DNA of 64,000 nt from Ignavibacteriales bacterium (GTDB taxonomy: Bacteria; Bacteroidota; Ignavibacteria; Ignavibacteriales; Melioribacteraceae). Where the stretch lies: positions 124,001-188,000 of the forward strand of contig JACKAA010000001.1 in the NCBI GenBank assembly GCA_020635275.1, read 5' to 3'. The notes under the pieces are model-generated. The model made no database searches and had not been told where the DNA came from. It saw only the letters and a list, made by a program, of their open reading frames with translations. Below, piece after piece: positions 17,469 to 26,448 of the stretch. The translations under genes and the position numbers were made by a program. The first letter of the stretch is position 1; each line of letters starts with the position of its first letter.

Positions 17469-18824
17469 ATGAAGACTAAAACCAATCTATTTCCCTTAAA
17501 ACCGCCGACAGAAATTCATACAAATACAATTTTGGATAGCATTGTTGAAGGTGTTTTTACTGTAGATGAAAATCTAAAGATAACCTATTTTAATCATGCA
17601 GCAGAAAAAATAACTGGAGTTCCAAAAGAAGAAGCTATTGGTCAGTATTGTTTTGAAGCTCTTCGCTCAAATATTTGTGAAAAATCTTGTCCAGTAAGTG
17701 AATCTCTAAAAACCGGAAAAAGTACAATAAATCTGCAAGTAAATATTTTACGTCCGGATGGAAAACAACTGCCGGTAAGTATTAACGCCTCTGTACTAAA
17801 AGATGAAAATGGAAAAGTAATTGGCGGAGTTGAAACATTTAGGGATTTATCAACAATTGAAGCATTGCGTAAAGAGATTAAGAAAAAATATACTTTCGAA
17901 GATATTATTTCCAAAAATCATAAAGTACTGCAAATTTTTAGTATTCTGCCAAATATTGCAGAAAGTGATAGTACAGTTTTAATTCAAGGACCAAGCGGTT
18001 CAGGGAAAGAATTGTTTGCACGTGCAATTCATAATCTTAGTTTTAGAAAAGAGAAACCTTTTGTTGCGATAAACTGCGGAGCATTGCCTGATAATTTATT
18101 GGAATCAGAACTTTTTGGTTATGTAAAAGGTGCTTTTACAGATGCAAAAAAAGATAAACCGGGAAGATTTGAATTAGCAAAAGGCGGAACAATTTTTTTA
18201 GATGAAGTCGAAAGTTTATCGCCGGCAACACAAGTAAAGTTACTTAGAGTTTTACAAGAAAAGGAATTTGAACCACTTGGATCAGTTGCGCCAATAAAAG
18301 CAAATGTTAGAGTAATTTCTGCAACAAAAGATAATTTAGCAGATTTAATTAGAGAAAATAAATTTAGAGATGATCTTTATTTTCGTTTAAATATAATGAA
18401 GATAGAGTTGCCTCCACTTGTTGAAAGACGTGATGACATTCCACTTTTAGTAAATTCATTTATTGATAAGTTCAATCATAGAATGGGAAAATTTATAACA
18501 TCTATATCAAATGATGTTTTAAATATATTAATGAAGCATAATTATCCCGGAAATGTTAGGGAACTTGAAAATATTATAGAACATGCAATGGTAATGTGCC
18601 AAAATGAAGAAATTCAAGTTGAACATTTGCCAATTGAGTTTTTATCACAAGATTTTATATCGCACTCACCTAAAACCCCGGAAGAACCACTGCAAAAAAC
18701 CGAGTGTCAGGCAATATTAGAAGTTTTACAAAGGCATGACTGGAACAAGAATGAAGTTGCAGAAGAATTAAGAATACACAGATCTACTCTCTGGAGAAAG
18801 ATGAAAAAATATGGCTTAATCTAG
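17469..18824 (+). CDS. PAS-domain sigma54-dependent transcriptional activator (first)
   Basis: A 451-residue activator without a receiver domain. Residues 18-130 are a PAS domain with three cysteines (C61-X8-C70-X3-C74). Residues 150-380 are an AAA+ domain: Walker A GPSGSGKE (176-183) and Walker B FLDEVE (245-250). The sigma54-contact loop reads GAFTDA (223-228) rather than GAFTGA. Residues 415-451 form a Fis-type helix-turn-helix (NEVAEELRIHRSTLWRKM). It sits just upstream of palindromic sites and a sigma54 promoter at 18834-18949 and should activate the operon 18979-26440. The cysteines may sense redox state, oxygen or NO. Confidence 0.92.
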   Translation: MKTKTNLFPLKPPTEIHTNTILDSIVEGVFTVDENLKITYFNHAAEKITGVPKEEAIGQYCFEALRSNICEKSCPVSESLKTGKSTINLQVNILRPDGKQLPVSINASVLKDENGKVIGGVETFRDLSTIEALRKEIKKKYTFEDIISKNHKVLQIFSILPNIAESDSTVLIQGPSGSGKELFARAIHNLSFRKEKPFVAINCGALPDNLLESELFGYVKGAFTDAKKDKPGRFELAKGGTIFLDEVESLSPATQVKLLRVLQEKEFEPLGSVAPIKANVRVISATKDNLADLIRENKFRDDLYFRLNIMKIELPPLVERRDDIPLLVNSFIDKFNHRMGKFITSISNDVLNILMKHNYPGNVRELENIIEHAMVMCQNEEIQVEHLPIEFLSQDFISHSPKTPEEPLQKTECQAILEVLQRHDWNKNEVAEELRIHRSTLWRKMKKYGLI

Positions 18825-18833
18825 TTTTAGTTT

Positions 18834-18872
18834 TGCAACATGTTGCATTCACACATTGCAACAATGCAACAA
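18834..18872. promoter_or_regulatory. Upstream activator sites for the first sigma54 regulator
   Basis: TGCAACATGTTGCA (18834-18847) is a perfect 14-base palindrome. It is followed by TTGCA-ACAA-TGCAA (18856-18869), which can also be read as two tandem TGCAACAA units (18857-18872). They lie roughly 90-125 bases upstream of the predicted transcription start, the expected distance for enhancer binding by a Fis-type sigma54 activator. The adjacent upstream gene encodes such an activator. Binding is inferred, the symmetry is seen. Confidence 0.75.
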
Positions 18873-18932
18873 TTTGTTTTATGTTTATCAAAGAATAACA
18901 CCTCAATCACAACATTATTCTTCTTTTATATT

Positions 18933-18949
18933 TTGGCTCGCAAATTGCA
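18933..18949 (+). promoter_or_regulatory. Sigma54 (-24/-12) promoter
   Basis: TTGGCTCGCAAATTGCA fits the sigma54 consensus TTGGCACGNNNNTTGCA with one mismatch. The GG is at 18935-18936 and the GC at 18947-18948 with correct spacing. Transcription would start near 18960, about 19 bases before the ATG at 18979. It should drive the NifX-like/HybA/NrfD/cytochrome/sensor operon. Confidence 0.88.
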
Positions 18950-18978
18950 TAAGCGATTAAAATTAACTTTTTAGGATT

Positions 18979-19305
18979 ATGAAACTGTTAGCAATTCCAA
19001 ATTTTGGAGAAAGAATATCACCAAGATTAGACTACGCAGAAAGTTTACACCTTATAACAGTTGAAGAAAATTCAGTAATTAAAAAGGAAACTATAAAGAT
19101 AATTCCTCATAATCTGCTTGATAGAATCAACTTAATAATTGGCTTAAAACCAAATGTAGTTATTTGTGATGGTTTATCAGACTTAATCTACAATAAGTTA
19201 ACAGAAAATAAAATAGAAGTAATTCCATGGATTCATGGCAGTGTAAATGAAATAATAGAAAAATATCTTAATGGAGATATTCAAGTTAAAGCAACAAAAA
19301 TTTAA
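18979..19305 (+). CDS. NifX/NifB-like (dinitrogenase iron-molybdenum cofactor) family protein
   Basis: A 108-residue protein with the NifX/NafY-type fold: MKLLAIPNFGERISPRLDYAESLHLITVE, a central LKPNVVICDGLSDLIYNKLTENKIEVIPW and a terminal NEIIEKYLNGD. In nitrogenase systems relatives bind metal cofactors. Stand-alone members are common next to redox complexes, where the role is unknown. It is the first gene after the sigma54 promoter, with TTAGGA upstream of the ATG, and 26 bases separate it from the ferredoxin gene. A metal- or sulfur-cluster-handling role for the complex is only an inference. Confidence 0.85.
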   Translation: MKLLAIPNFGERISPRLDYAESLHLITVEENSVIKKETIKIIPHNLLDRINLIIGLKPNVVICDGLSDLIYNKLTENKIEVIPWIHGSVNEIIEKYLNGDIQVKATKI

Positions 19306-19331
19306 TTAAATAATAATATAAGGTTAGGGAG

Positions 19332-20228
19332 ATGTCGCAAAATCGTAGAGAATTCTTAAAGACTATAGCTGCAATAGGCGCTAGTACTGCTGCAATCTCA
19401 TCTGTTACTCCAAAAAAAACAATCGCTAAAACAGAGCCATTTCTTAGTGAGGACAGAAAAGGGGTTTTGGTTGATACAACCGTTTGTATTGGCTGCAGAA
19501 AGTGTGAATGGGCTTGTAAAGGAGCTCACGGATTTGAACAAGGTGATTTTGAGAATTATCAAAATGATGAAATTCTCAATGTACAAAGGAGACCTTCAAC
19601 TAATAATCTTACTGTTGTAAATAAATATATTGATGAAGGTACAAGAACAGTAAAAATGCAATGTATGCATTGTGAGCATCCAGCATGCGTTTCTGCTTGC
19701 ATAGTTGGTGCTATTTCAAAAAAAGAAAACGGTTCTGTTGTTTGGGATACTGATATGTGTATCGGCTGCAGATATTGCATGGTTGCCTGCCCATTTCAAA
19801 TTCCTGCATTTGAATATTATAAGGCCCTTGATCCTAAAATTGTAAAATGTGATTTCTGTATTGAAAGAACTAGTGAAGGTAAATTACCTGCCTGTGTAAA
19901 TATTTGTCCGGTTGAAGCTTTGACCTATGGAACAAGAAATGAATTAATTGATGAAGCTAAAAGAAGAATAAAAAATCATCCAGATAAATATTTTGATCAT
20001 GTATTTGGAGAATATGAAGTTGGAGGAACTTCGTGGCTCTATTTAGCAGATAAAAATCTTGCTGGCAATGTATTTCCAAAATTAGGAAATAATACAGCGC
20101 CGGGAGTTTCAGAATCTATACAACATGGAATATTCGCATACTTTGTTCCTCCAATTGCCGTTTATGCATTATTGGGAGGAATAATGTGGCTTACAAAGGA
20201 AAAAGAAACTAAGAAGGAGAATAAATAA
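19332..20228 (+). CDS. HybA-like Tat-exported four-cluster ferredoxin subunit
   Basis: A 298-residue protein. The N terminus NRREFLKTIAAIGAS is a twin-arginine (Tat) signal, so it is exported folded. Four cysteine sets bind 4Fe-4S clusters: CIGCRKCEWAC, CMHCEHPACVSAC, CIGCRYCMVAC and CDFC...CVNIC. A C-terminal helix (FAYFVPPIAVYALLGGIMWL) anchors it to the membrane. This is the architecture of HybA and related subunits that pair with NrfD/HybB proteins. It probably passes electrons between the NrfD quinol subunit and the 13-haem cytochrome downstream. Its stop overlaps the next start (TAATG). Confidence 0.92.
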   Translation: MSQNRREFLKTIAAIGASTAAISSVTPKKTIAKTEPFLSEDRKGVLVDTTVCIGCRKCEWACKGAHGFEQGDFENYQNDEILNVQRRPSTNNLTVVNKYIDEGTRTVKMQCMHCEHPACVSACIVGAISKKENGSVVWDTDMCIGCRYCMVACPFQIPAFEYYKALDPKIVKCDFCIERTSEGKLPACVNICPVEALTYGTRNELIDEAKRRIKNHPDKYFDHVFGEYEVGGTSWLYLADKNLAGNVFPKLGNNTAPGVSESIQHGIFAYFVPPIAVYALLGGIMWLTKEKETKKENK

Positions 20229-21472
20229 TGGCTCACTTACATATTCCAACTCCTATTAGTAAAAAATATTTTACACCAGGCGTTATTATCCTTGCATTAA
20301 TAGCAGTTAATGGACTAATATTTTTAGCCGGTAGGTTTTTATTTGGGATTGGATCAGTAACAAATCTTAACGATCAATATCCTTGGGGTATTTGGATTGG
20401 ATTGGATGTTGCAGCGGGTGTTGCATTAGCTGCCGGCGGTTTTACAACTGCCGCACTTGGTCATATAATGCATAGAGATAAATATGAAACTATAATTAGA
20501 CCTGCACTTCTTACTGCAATGCTAGGCTATACTTTTGTAGCAATGGGCGTTTTTGTAGATATTGGACGATGGTATTATATATGGCACCCACTTGTTATGT
20601 GGAATGGAAATTCTGCTCTGTTCGAAGTTGGTATTTGTGTAATGATGTATTTGACTGTGCTCTATATAGAATTTTTACCAATGGTTACCGAAAGGTTTAT
20701 GGGAAAAGTTAATCTACCAGGATTCTTAAGCAGATTTAACAAAATTGTTGATAGTATATTACACTCCCTTGATAGAGGACTAAGTAAAACGATGTTCATT
20801 TTTATTATTGCCGGTGTAGTACTTTCCTGTTTGCATCAATCTTCTTTGGGAACATTAATGATAATTGCCGGACCAAAAATGCATCCATTATGGCAAACAC
20901 CTATTCTACCATTGTTGTTCTTATTGTCAGCATTTTCTGTTGGTTTCCCAATGGTAATTATGGAATCGTTAACAGCATCCAGATCATTTGGATTAAAACC
21001 GGAGCTGGATGTTTTATCAAGTCTATCAAAATTTGTGGCACCATTGCTAGGCATTTATCTTATTGGAAAATTAGGCGACATGGTAATTCGCGAAACGTTT
21101 GTTTATTTAACTGAATTCAATTTAGTTAGTATTTTATTTGGTGTTGAAGTTATTATTGGAGTTATTGTTCCACTAAGAATGTTCCTTGCACCAGCGGTTA
21201 GAAAATCACCAACAGGATTATACATTGCATCAATGCTAGTTATTTTCGGTGTTCTAATGAATCGCTTTAATAATTTTGTTACGGCATATAGTCCACCTTA
21301 TGCAGTTGAAAGTTATTTTCCGTCAATCGGTGAAATTTCTGTAACTCTTGGTTTTGTTGCACTGGAAATTTTATTCTACAGACTTTTTGTTAAAATATTT
21401 CCAGTCATTAGTATACCATCCGATAAAGCCCATATTAAAACAAAATATGCTATACGCGGAGCTGTAAAATGA
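20228..21472 (+). CDS. NrfD/HybB-type membrane quinol-interacting subunit
   Basis: A 414-residue integral membrane protein with about ten helices. The N-terminal segment NDQYPWGIWIGLDVAAGVALAAGGF and the following IRPALLTAMLGYTFVAMGVFVDIGRWYYIW are characteristic of HybB within the NrfD family. Such proteins bind menaquinone without haem and hand electrons to the partner ferredoxin. It overlaps the genes on both sides (TAATG before, ATGA after), indicating translational coupling with the HybA-like subunit and the 13-haem cytochrome. The trio resembles Cbc4/Hmc-type complexes of metal and sulfate reducers. Confidence 0.92.
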   Translation: MAHLHIPTPISKKYFTPGVIILALIAVNGLIFLAGRFLFGIGSVTNLNDQYPWGIWIGLDVAAGVALAAGGFTTAALGHIMHRDKYETIIRPALLTAMLGYTFVAMGVFVDIGRWYYIWHPLVMWNGNSALFEVGICVMMYLTVLYIEFLPMVTERFMGKVNLPGFLSRFNKIVDSILHSLDRGLSKTMFIFIIAGVVLSCLHQSSLGTLMIIAGPKMHPLWQTPILPLLFLLSAFSVGFPMVIMESLTASRSFGLKPELDVLSSLSKFVAPLLGIYLIGKLGDMVIRETFVYLTEFNLVSILFGVEVIIGVIVPLRMFLAPAVRKSPTGLYIASMLVIFGVLMNRFNNFVTAYSPPYAVESYFPSIGEISVTLGFVALEILFYRLFVKIFPVISIPSDKAHIKTKYAIRGAVK

Positions 21473-22578
21473 GAATACAATACATTTTTAGTCTGATATT
21501 TTTTGCATTTATTTCCGTTTCTTATGGTCAAATTGAAAATTTGAAAACACATACACAAATGAATTTGGATTGTAAGAAATGTCATATTTGTGATACTCCG
21601 ACAAAAGCTAATCCATGCTTAATATTATGTCCAAGAAATAAATTAAAAGTTGTCCGTCATTTGCCGGAAGAGGGACCTGAAAATTTAACTATTGATAAAA
21701 TTAGCAGTGATGAGGATTTGTACGGACCTGTAAACTTTACACATAAACTTCATTCTGAAATGTCTTTAATGTCCGGCGGTTGCTCTATTTGTCATCATTT
21801 CAATCCTCCGGGAAAAATAGTTAAATGTTCTCATTGCCATGAAACAGCCAGAGATAGAAAAGATAAAACCAAACCGGATTTAAAAGCTGCGTTTCATCGT
21901 CAATGTATGGATTGTCATAAATCGTGGGAAGAAAAAACAGAGTGTGAAAGCTGTCATAGTCTCAATAGTAAAAAAATTGAATCAACTGTAAAAATCAAAG
22001 CAGAAAAGGTACATCCAGAAGTAAAAATTCCGCAAAGAGTTATTTATGAAACTGATTACGATGAAGGAAGCGTTGTAACTTATTTCCATAATGATCATAG
22101 TTCATTATTTAATCTCGAATGCAGTGATTGTCATGATCAGGAAAGTTGCGCAAATTGTCATGCTGAAATTAGATTGGAATCAATAAAAGCTGATCCACAC
22201 GAAAGATGTTCAACTTGTCACGATACTGAAAATAATTGCAACAAATGTCATAAATCAGAAATTGCAAGACCATTTGATCATAAAATTAAAACTGGCTTTG
22301 ATATTGCAACTTATCATTCAGATTTAAGTTGTGCTGAATGCCATAAAACCCAAAATAAATTTTCTGGATTAAAACCAGATTGCGTTGTTTGCCACTCAAC
22401 AAGTGACGGTTATTTTAATCATAGTATTACTGGTATTAAGCTAGACGAAACTCATGTTGAATTCTATTGTGAAAATTGTCATCAAGATAAAGATTATTCA
22501 AGAAAACCAATATGCAATGAGTGCCATGATGATGACATTAGTTTTCCAACTTCAATTCCCGGTGAAAGGATAAAATAA
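21469..22578 (+). CDS. Periplasmic 13-haem cytochrome c
   Basis: A 369-residue exported cytochrome with a signal peptide ending near VSYGQIE. Thirteen CXXCH motifs are visible, from CKKCH near residue 35 to CNECH near the C terminus. One segment (residues 40-60, CDTPTKANPCLILCP) has extra cysteines not in haem motifs. Several histidines precede haem sites (FTHKLHSEM, YFHNDHSS) as in class III-like cytochromes. It overlaps the NrfD gene by four bases, and the sensor kinase follows after one base. It probably accepts electrons from the HybA/NrfD complex. Confidence 0.92.
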   Translation: MRIQYIFSLIFFAFISVSYGQIENLKTHTQMNLDCKKCHICDTPTKANPCLILCPRNKLKVVRHLPEEGPENLTIDKISSDEDLYGPVNFTHKLHSEMSLMSGGCSICHHFNPPGKIVKCSHCHETARDRKDKTKPDLKAAFHRQCMDCHKSWEEKTECESCHSLNSKKIESTVKIKAEKVHPEVKIPQRVIYETDYDEGSVVTYFHNDHSSLFNLECSDCHDQESCANCHAEIRLESIKADPHERCSTCHDTENNCNKCHKSEIARPFDHKIKTGFDIATYHSDLSCAECHKTQNKFSGLKPDCVVCHSTSDGYFNHSITGIKLDETHVEFYCENCHQDKDYSRKPICNECHDDDISFPTSIPGERIK

Positions 22579-22579
22579 A

Positions 22580-24445
22580 ATGATATTCAGTTTTACAAAA
22601 ATTGGAATGAAACTTATACTTATTGTATCTCTAACAGTAATAATAATCTTTGCTGTATTTGCATATTTCAGTATTCAAGATCAATCAGAAAATTTAATTA
22701 CAGAAGTTGAAAGACATGCAAATCAGTTAAGTGAAACAATAAGGCATAGTACACGTTTTGATATGTTGGCCAATAGACGGGAACATGTGCATAATATTAT
22801 AAACAGAATTGGAGAAGAATCAAGCATAACCAATTTAAGAATTTTGAATAAAGAGGGAGAAATTATTTATTCAATTCACCAAGATGAGATTGGTGAAATG
22901 GTTGATAAAAATGCAGAAAGTTGTTACGCATGCCATGCTGAAAACCAGCCTTTGCAAAAACTTTCAATTCAGGAAAGAACCAGAATTTTTAGAATTGATC
23001 CCGATTCTTCAAGAACACTTGGCATAATAAATCCTATATATAATGAACAAACTTGTTGGGAAGCTGATTGTCATGCTCATAGTGAAAAACAAACAGTTCT
23101 TGGTGTTCTTGATATTGCAGTTTCTTTATCTGAAATAGATAAAGTGGCAGATCAAAGCAGTATGAATATGATCATTTATACATTATTTGCAATATTACTA
23201 ATTGCAATTGTATTACGATTAGCAGTAAAAAATTTGATTCGAAAACCTGTTCAAAATTTAGTTAAAGCTACAAATTACGTTGCAATTGGTAATCTCAATC
23301 ATCGTATTGCCTCAAGCAGAAGAGATGAACTTGGTCAACTTGCTAACTCATTTGATAATATGACCAAAAATTTATCTGAAATGCGAATGCAATTATTTCA
23401 ATCGGATAAGCTTGCATCATTAGGTAAACTTGCGGCAGGTGTTGCTCATGAAATAAATAATCCTCTAACCGGTGTTTTAACATACAGCAGTTTTTTATTA
23501 AAACGCGCACAAGATAATCCGGAAATGAAAGCTGACCTCGAAGTAATTGTTAGAGAGACAAAAAGAAGTAGAGAAATTGTAAAGGGATTGCTGGATTTTT
23601 CTCGTCAATCAACTCCAAGAAGAGGCAAAGTTAATGTAAACGAAGTTATAGAAAATGCAATAACAATTGTTTCAAACCAATTAAAAATAAATCACGTTGA
23701 ACTAAAAAAAGAAATGCTCAATACTTTACCGGAAATCTCCGGCGATGCAAATCAAGTTCAGCAAGTAATTTTAAATTTAATTGTTAACGCAATTGATGCT
23801 TTAGGAAACAAAGGTGGAAAAATTGAAATTGTTACAACTGAGACAAGACTTTCACCATATGGAGTTACAAAAATAAGAAATGCTACATGTCCAAAAGGTC
23901 ATGACCTTATGGATAGTGAACATAAAATAGATGGAAGACCTTCAATAAAATTAAAAGCTAAGTCAGGTAAGAATGAAGGATTTATTCACCTTGATCCAGT
24001 TTATGGAAACCACAATCATCATTATGGAATTGAATTTAATAAGAATGAAATCATAAAATTATTCTGTCCTCAATGCGGAATTTCACTTGTGGATGAAAAT
24101 GATAAAGGCCCGGATTGCGGTGCACCAGTTTATAATTTAATTATTCCTGAACAAGGCATTCTTAAAGGATGCACAAAATTTGGATGCGGCTGGCAAAAAT
24201 GGGATTTTGTTGATAAAAGCGGCGATAGAAATTTTGTTGAAATTAAAATTTCTGATAATGGCTGCGGAATTAATAAAGACGATCTTGATAAAATTTTTGA
24301 TCCATTCTTTACAACAAAAGGACAAAAAGGTACCGGACTTGGTTTATCAGTTATTTGGGGAATCGTAGATAATCACAAAGGTAAAATAAGCGTTGAAAGC
24401 GTAGTTGATAAAGGTACAACCTTCACTATCAACCTGCCGGAGTAA
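22580..24445 (+). CDS. Haem-c sensor histidine kinase with zinc-ribbon-like insertion
   Basis: A 621-residue kinase. One helix at 10-30 and another at 195-215 bracket a periplasmic domain with two haem-c motifs: CYACH (115-119) and CWEADCH, a CX4CH (159-165). HAMP follows (about 216-268). HisKA carries the phospho-acceptor His290 (AAGVAHEINNPL). The ATPase domain has its N box near 396-407 and DNGCGI/GTGLGLS at 559-590. Between them is an unusual insert (about 421-551) with cysteine pairs CPKGH, CPQCG, CGAP and CTKFGC, resembling zinc ribbons. It lies inside the sigma54 operon and precedes two receiver genes. It likely senses redox or ligand state at periplasmic haem. Confidence 0.9.
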   Translation: MIFSFTKIGMKLILIVSLTVIIIFAVFAYFSIQDQSENLITEVERHANQLSETIRHSTRFDMLANRREHVHNIINRIGEESSITNLRILNKEGEIIYSIHQDEIGEMVDKNAESCYACHAENQPLQKLSIQERTRIFRIDPDSSRTLGIINPIYNEQTCWEADCHAHSEKQTVLGVLDIAVSLSEIDKVADQSSMNMIIYTLFAILLIAIVLRLAVKNLIRKPVQNLVKATNYVAIGNLNHRIASSRRDELGQLANSFDNMTKNLSEMRMQLFQSDKLASLGKLAAGVAHEINNPLTGVLTYSSFLLKRAQDNPEMKADLEVIVRETKRSREIVKGLLDFSRQSTPRRGKVNVNEVIENAITIVSNQLKINHVELKKEMLNTLPEISGDANQVQQVILNLIVNAIDALGNKGGKIEIVTTETRLSPYGVTKIRNATCPKGHDLMDSEHKIDGRPSIKLKAKSGKNEGFIHLDPVYGNHNHHYGIEFNKNEIIKLFCPQCGISLVDENDKGPDCGAPVYNLIIPEQGILKGCTKFGCGWQKWDFVDKSGDRNFVEIKISDNGCGINKDDLDKIFDPFFTTKGQKGTGLGLSVIWGIVDNHKGKISVESVVDKGTTFTINLPE

Positions 24446-24448
24446 TAA

Positions 24449-25252
24449 ATGAAAGAAAGCACAGATATATTAGTAATAGATGACGAAATAGTAATATTAG
24501 ATGCCATAAAAAAGATCGCATCATTAATTGATTTAACCTCCGATACATGCCTAAATGTTGACGAAGCCTTAAATAACTTAAATCAGAAAAAATATAATCT
24601 GATTATTTGCGATATAATGATGCCCGATAAAGATGGCTTTGAACTATTACATATTATTCGCCAAAAAAGAATTCAAACACCAATAGTCATAACAACCGGC
24701 TTTTCGACTTTAGAGAATGCAGTAAAAGCATTGTATGAAGGGGCAATTGGATTTATTCCAAAACCTTTTTCTGTTGATGAATTAACAAGTATTATTAAAA
24801 GAGGTTTGGAATATGGCAAAATTTTTACAGCACAAAATTCATTTACAAAAAGTAAAAATGAAGACTTGCTTTCATTTGTTCCGTGCCCGCCAAAATATTA
24901 CAGATTAGGTTATGATAGCTGGATGAATAAATCAAGCGAGGGTACAGTCTTGATTGGTGTTACAGATTTATTCTTAAAATCAATTGGAATGATTAAAGAA
25001 ATTGATTTTATGAAACCTGAAGAAACAGTTTATCAAGGAGGAACGTGTTTAAAAATTTATGATAACAACGAGTTTTCACATCAGGTTATAGCACCAATTA
25101 GCGGTAAAATAATTGACATAAATGAAAAAGTAATTGTTAATAAAAGTTTATTAGAGAAGGATCCATATTTTCAAGGATGGATATACAGAATGATACCTGA
25201 AAATTTAGAACATGAAATAAATAATATTATTCCGTGCAGTTCAGATATTTGA
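24449..25252 (+). CDS. Response regulator with degenerate GcvH-like domain (soluble)
   Basis: A 267-residue protein. Residues 5-125 are a receiver domain with the acidic pair D11-D12, phospho-acceptor D55 (ICDIMMPD) and K105. Residues 151-255 resemble the glycine cleavage H protein: SSEGTVLIGVTD, then VIAPISGKIIDINE, then LLEKDPYFQGWIYRM. In true GcvH a lysine before this 'AP.SG' motif carries lipoate; here alignment places Glu208 at that position, so lipoylation is unlikely. There is no DNA-binding domain. It starts three bases after the kinase stop, so it is the likely partner of that kinase. Output may be through protein contacts. Confidence 0.88.
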   Translation: MKESTDILVIDDEIVILDAIKKIASLIDLTSDTCLNVDEALNNLNQKKYNLIICDIMMPDKDGFELLHIIRQKRIQTPIVITTGFSTLENAVKALYEGAIGFIPKPFSVDELTSIIKRGLEYGKIFTAQNSFTKSKNEDLLSFVPCPPKYYRLGYDSWMNKSSEGTVLIGVTDLFLKSIGMIKEIDFMKPEETVYQGGTCLKIYDNNEFSHQVIAPISGKIIDINEKVIVNKSLLEKDPYFQGWIYRMIPENLEHEINNIIPCSSDI

Positions 25253-25291
25253 AACAATTTATTTATTGTAATATAATCTAGGAGAAATGAA

Positions 25292-26440
25292 ATGGCACTT
25301 TTTATTTTAGCAGTAATAATTTTTATTATTGCTGATATCTTAATTCGGTTTATAATAAAAAGAGTTCAAGAAAAGAAAGCGGTTGCAGATAGAGAAAAAG
25401 CTCTTGAAGTTAGTCTTAATCTTGATTTTAGTAATGAAGCAAAAACATTAAAACGAGCTGAAGTCGAAAATCCAAAAGCAAAAATACTCTGTGTTGATGA
25501 CGAAGAAGTTATTTTGGATAGCTTTAGAAAAATATTAGTATTGGATGGATATTCGGTTGATACTGTTGAAACCGGTCAAGAAGCTCTTGGTTTAATTCAG
25601 GCACACCACTATGATTTTGTTTTTACAGATCTCAAAATGCCGCAAATGGATGGAGTTGACGTAGCAAAAGGTGTAAAACATCTAAGGCCTGATATTGATG
25701 TTATAATAATTACAGGATTTGCAACCGTTGAAACAGCTGTAGAAGTAATGAAATTCGGAGCAATGGATTATGTGCAAAAACCGTTCACCGAAGATGAATT
25801 ATTAGAGTTTACAAAAAAATCTTTAATTAAAAGACAAGACAGAATTAAAAAACAGCTAAGACCTAAAGTTCACATTTCTCATTTAAGCGGAGAGGAATAT
25901 TTTCACTCAGGTGAGTTTGCAATACCTGGCGGAGTATTTATATCAAAATATCATTGCTGGGCTGCAATTGATCAGGATGGTAATGTTAAAATCGGCGTTG
26001 ATGATTTTGCTAAAAAACTAATTGGTAAAATTGATGATATTGAATTTCCAAATCTTGGAATGAATATTAAAATTGATCAGCCTCTTTTTAGCTTAAAACA
26101 AGGCAGAAGACACATTTCTTTCCGTTCACCTATAACGGGTAATGTTACTGAGATAAATTCAAATTTAGAAGACAATTTGGAGACATTAGAAATTTCACCG
26201 TATGAACAAAACTGGATATGCAAAATAGATGCCGATAATTTAGATACAGAAATTAAAAATTTACAGATTGGAAACGCTGCCGTTAATTTTTATCAAGAAG
26301 ATATTGAAAGATATCAAAACGAGTTAAAGAAAATTGGCACAACCAAAAATGGAGATAAAGAACAATTATTTAAAGGTGAATTAAGCACACTTGACGATTT
26401 TAATTTTGAAAAAATAGTTAATGAATTTTTTACAAAATAA
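25292..26440 (+). CDS. Membrane-anchored response regulator with degenerate GcvH-like domain
   Basis: A 382-residue protein. Residues 3-22 are a membrane helix, followed by a basic/charged linker. Residues 63-185 are a receiver with D69-D70, phospho-acceptor D113 (FTDLKMPQMD) and K163. Residues 218-322 are a GcvH-like domain (GNVKIGVDDFAKKLIGKI, then RSPITGNVTEIN). The lipoyl-lysine position appears to be arginine (R272). A helical tail of 60 residues ends the protein. It is paralogous to the preceding gene but tethered to the membrane, which suggests local signalling to a membrane complex such as NrfD/HybA. It is the last gene before a hairpin at 26449. Confidence 0.88.
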   Translation: MALFILAVIIFIIADILIRFIIKRVQEKKAVADREKALEVSLNLDFSNEAKTLKRAEVENPKAKILCVDDEEVILDSFRKILVLDGYSVDTVETGQEALGLIQAHHYDFVFTDLKMPQMDGVDVAKGVKHLRPDIDVIIITGFATVETAVEVMKFGAMDYVQKPFTEDELLEFTKKSLIKRQDRIKKQLRPKVHISHLSGEEYFHSGEFAIPGGVFISKYHCWAAIDQDGNVKIGVDDFAKKLIGKIDDIEFPNLGMNIKIDQPLFSLKQGRRHISFRSPITGNVTEINSNLEDNLETLEISPYEQNWICKIDADNLDTEIKNLQIGNAAVNFYQEDIERYQNELKKIGTTKNGDKEQLFKGELSTLDDFNFEKIVNEFFTK

Positions 26441-26448
26441 TTTAATTT

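Noticed and set aside
24900..26260. The GcvH-like domains as working lipoyl carriers
   Set aside because: The lysine needed for lipoylation is replaced in both proteins, and no glycine cleavage or lipoate ligase genes are in the window.
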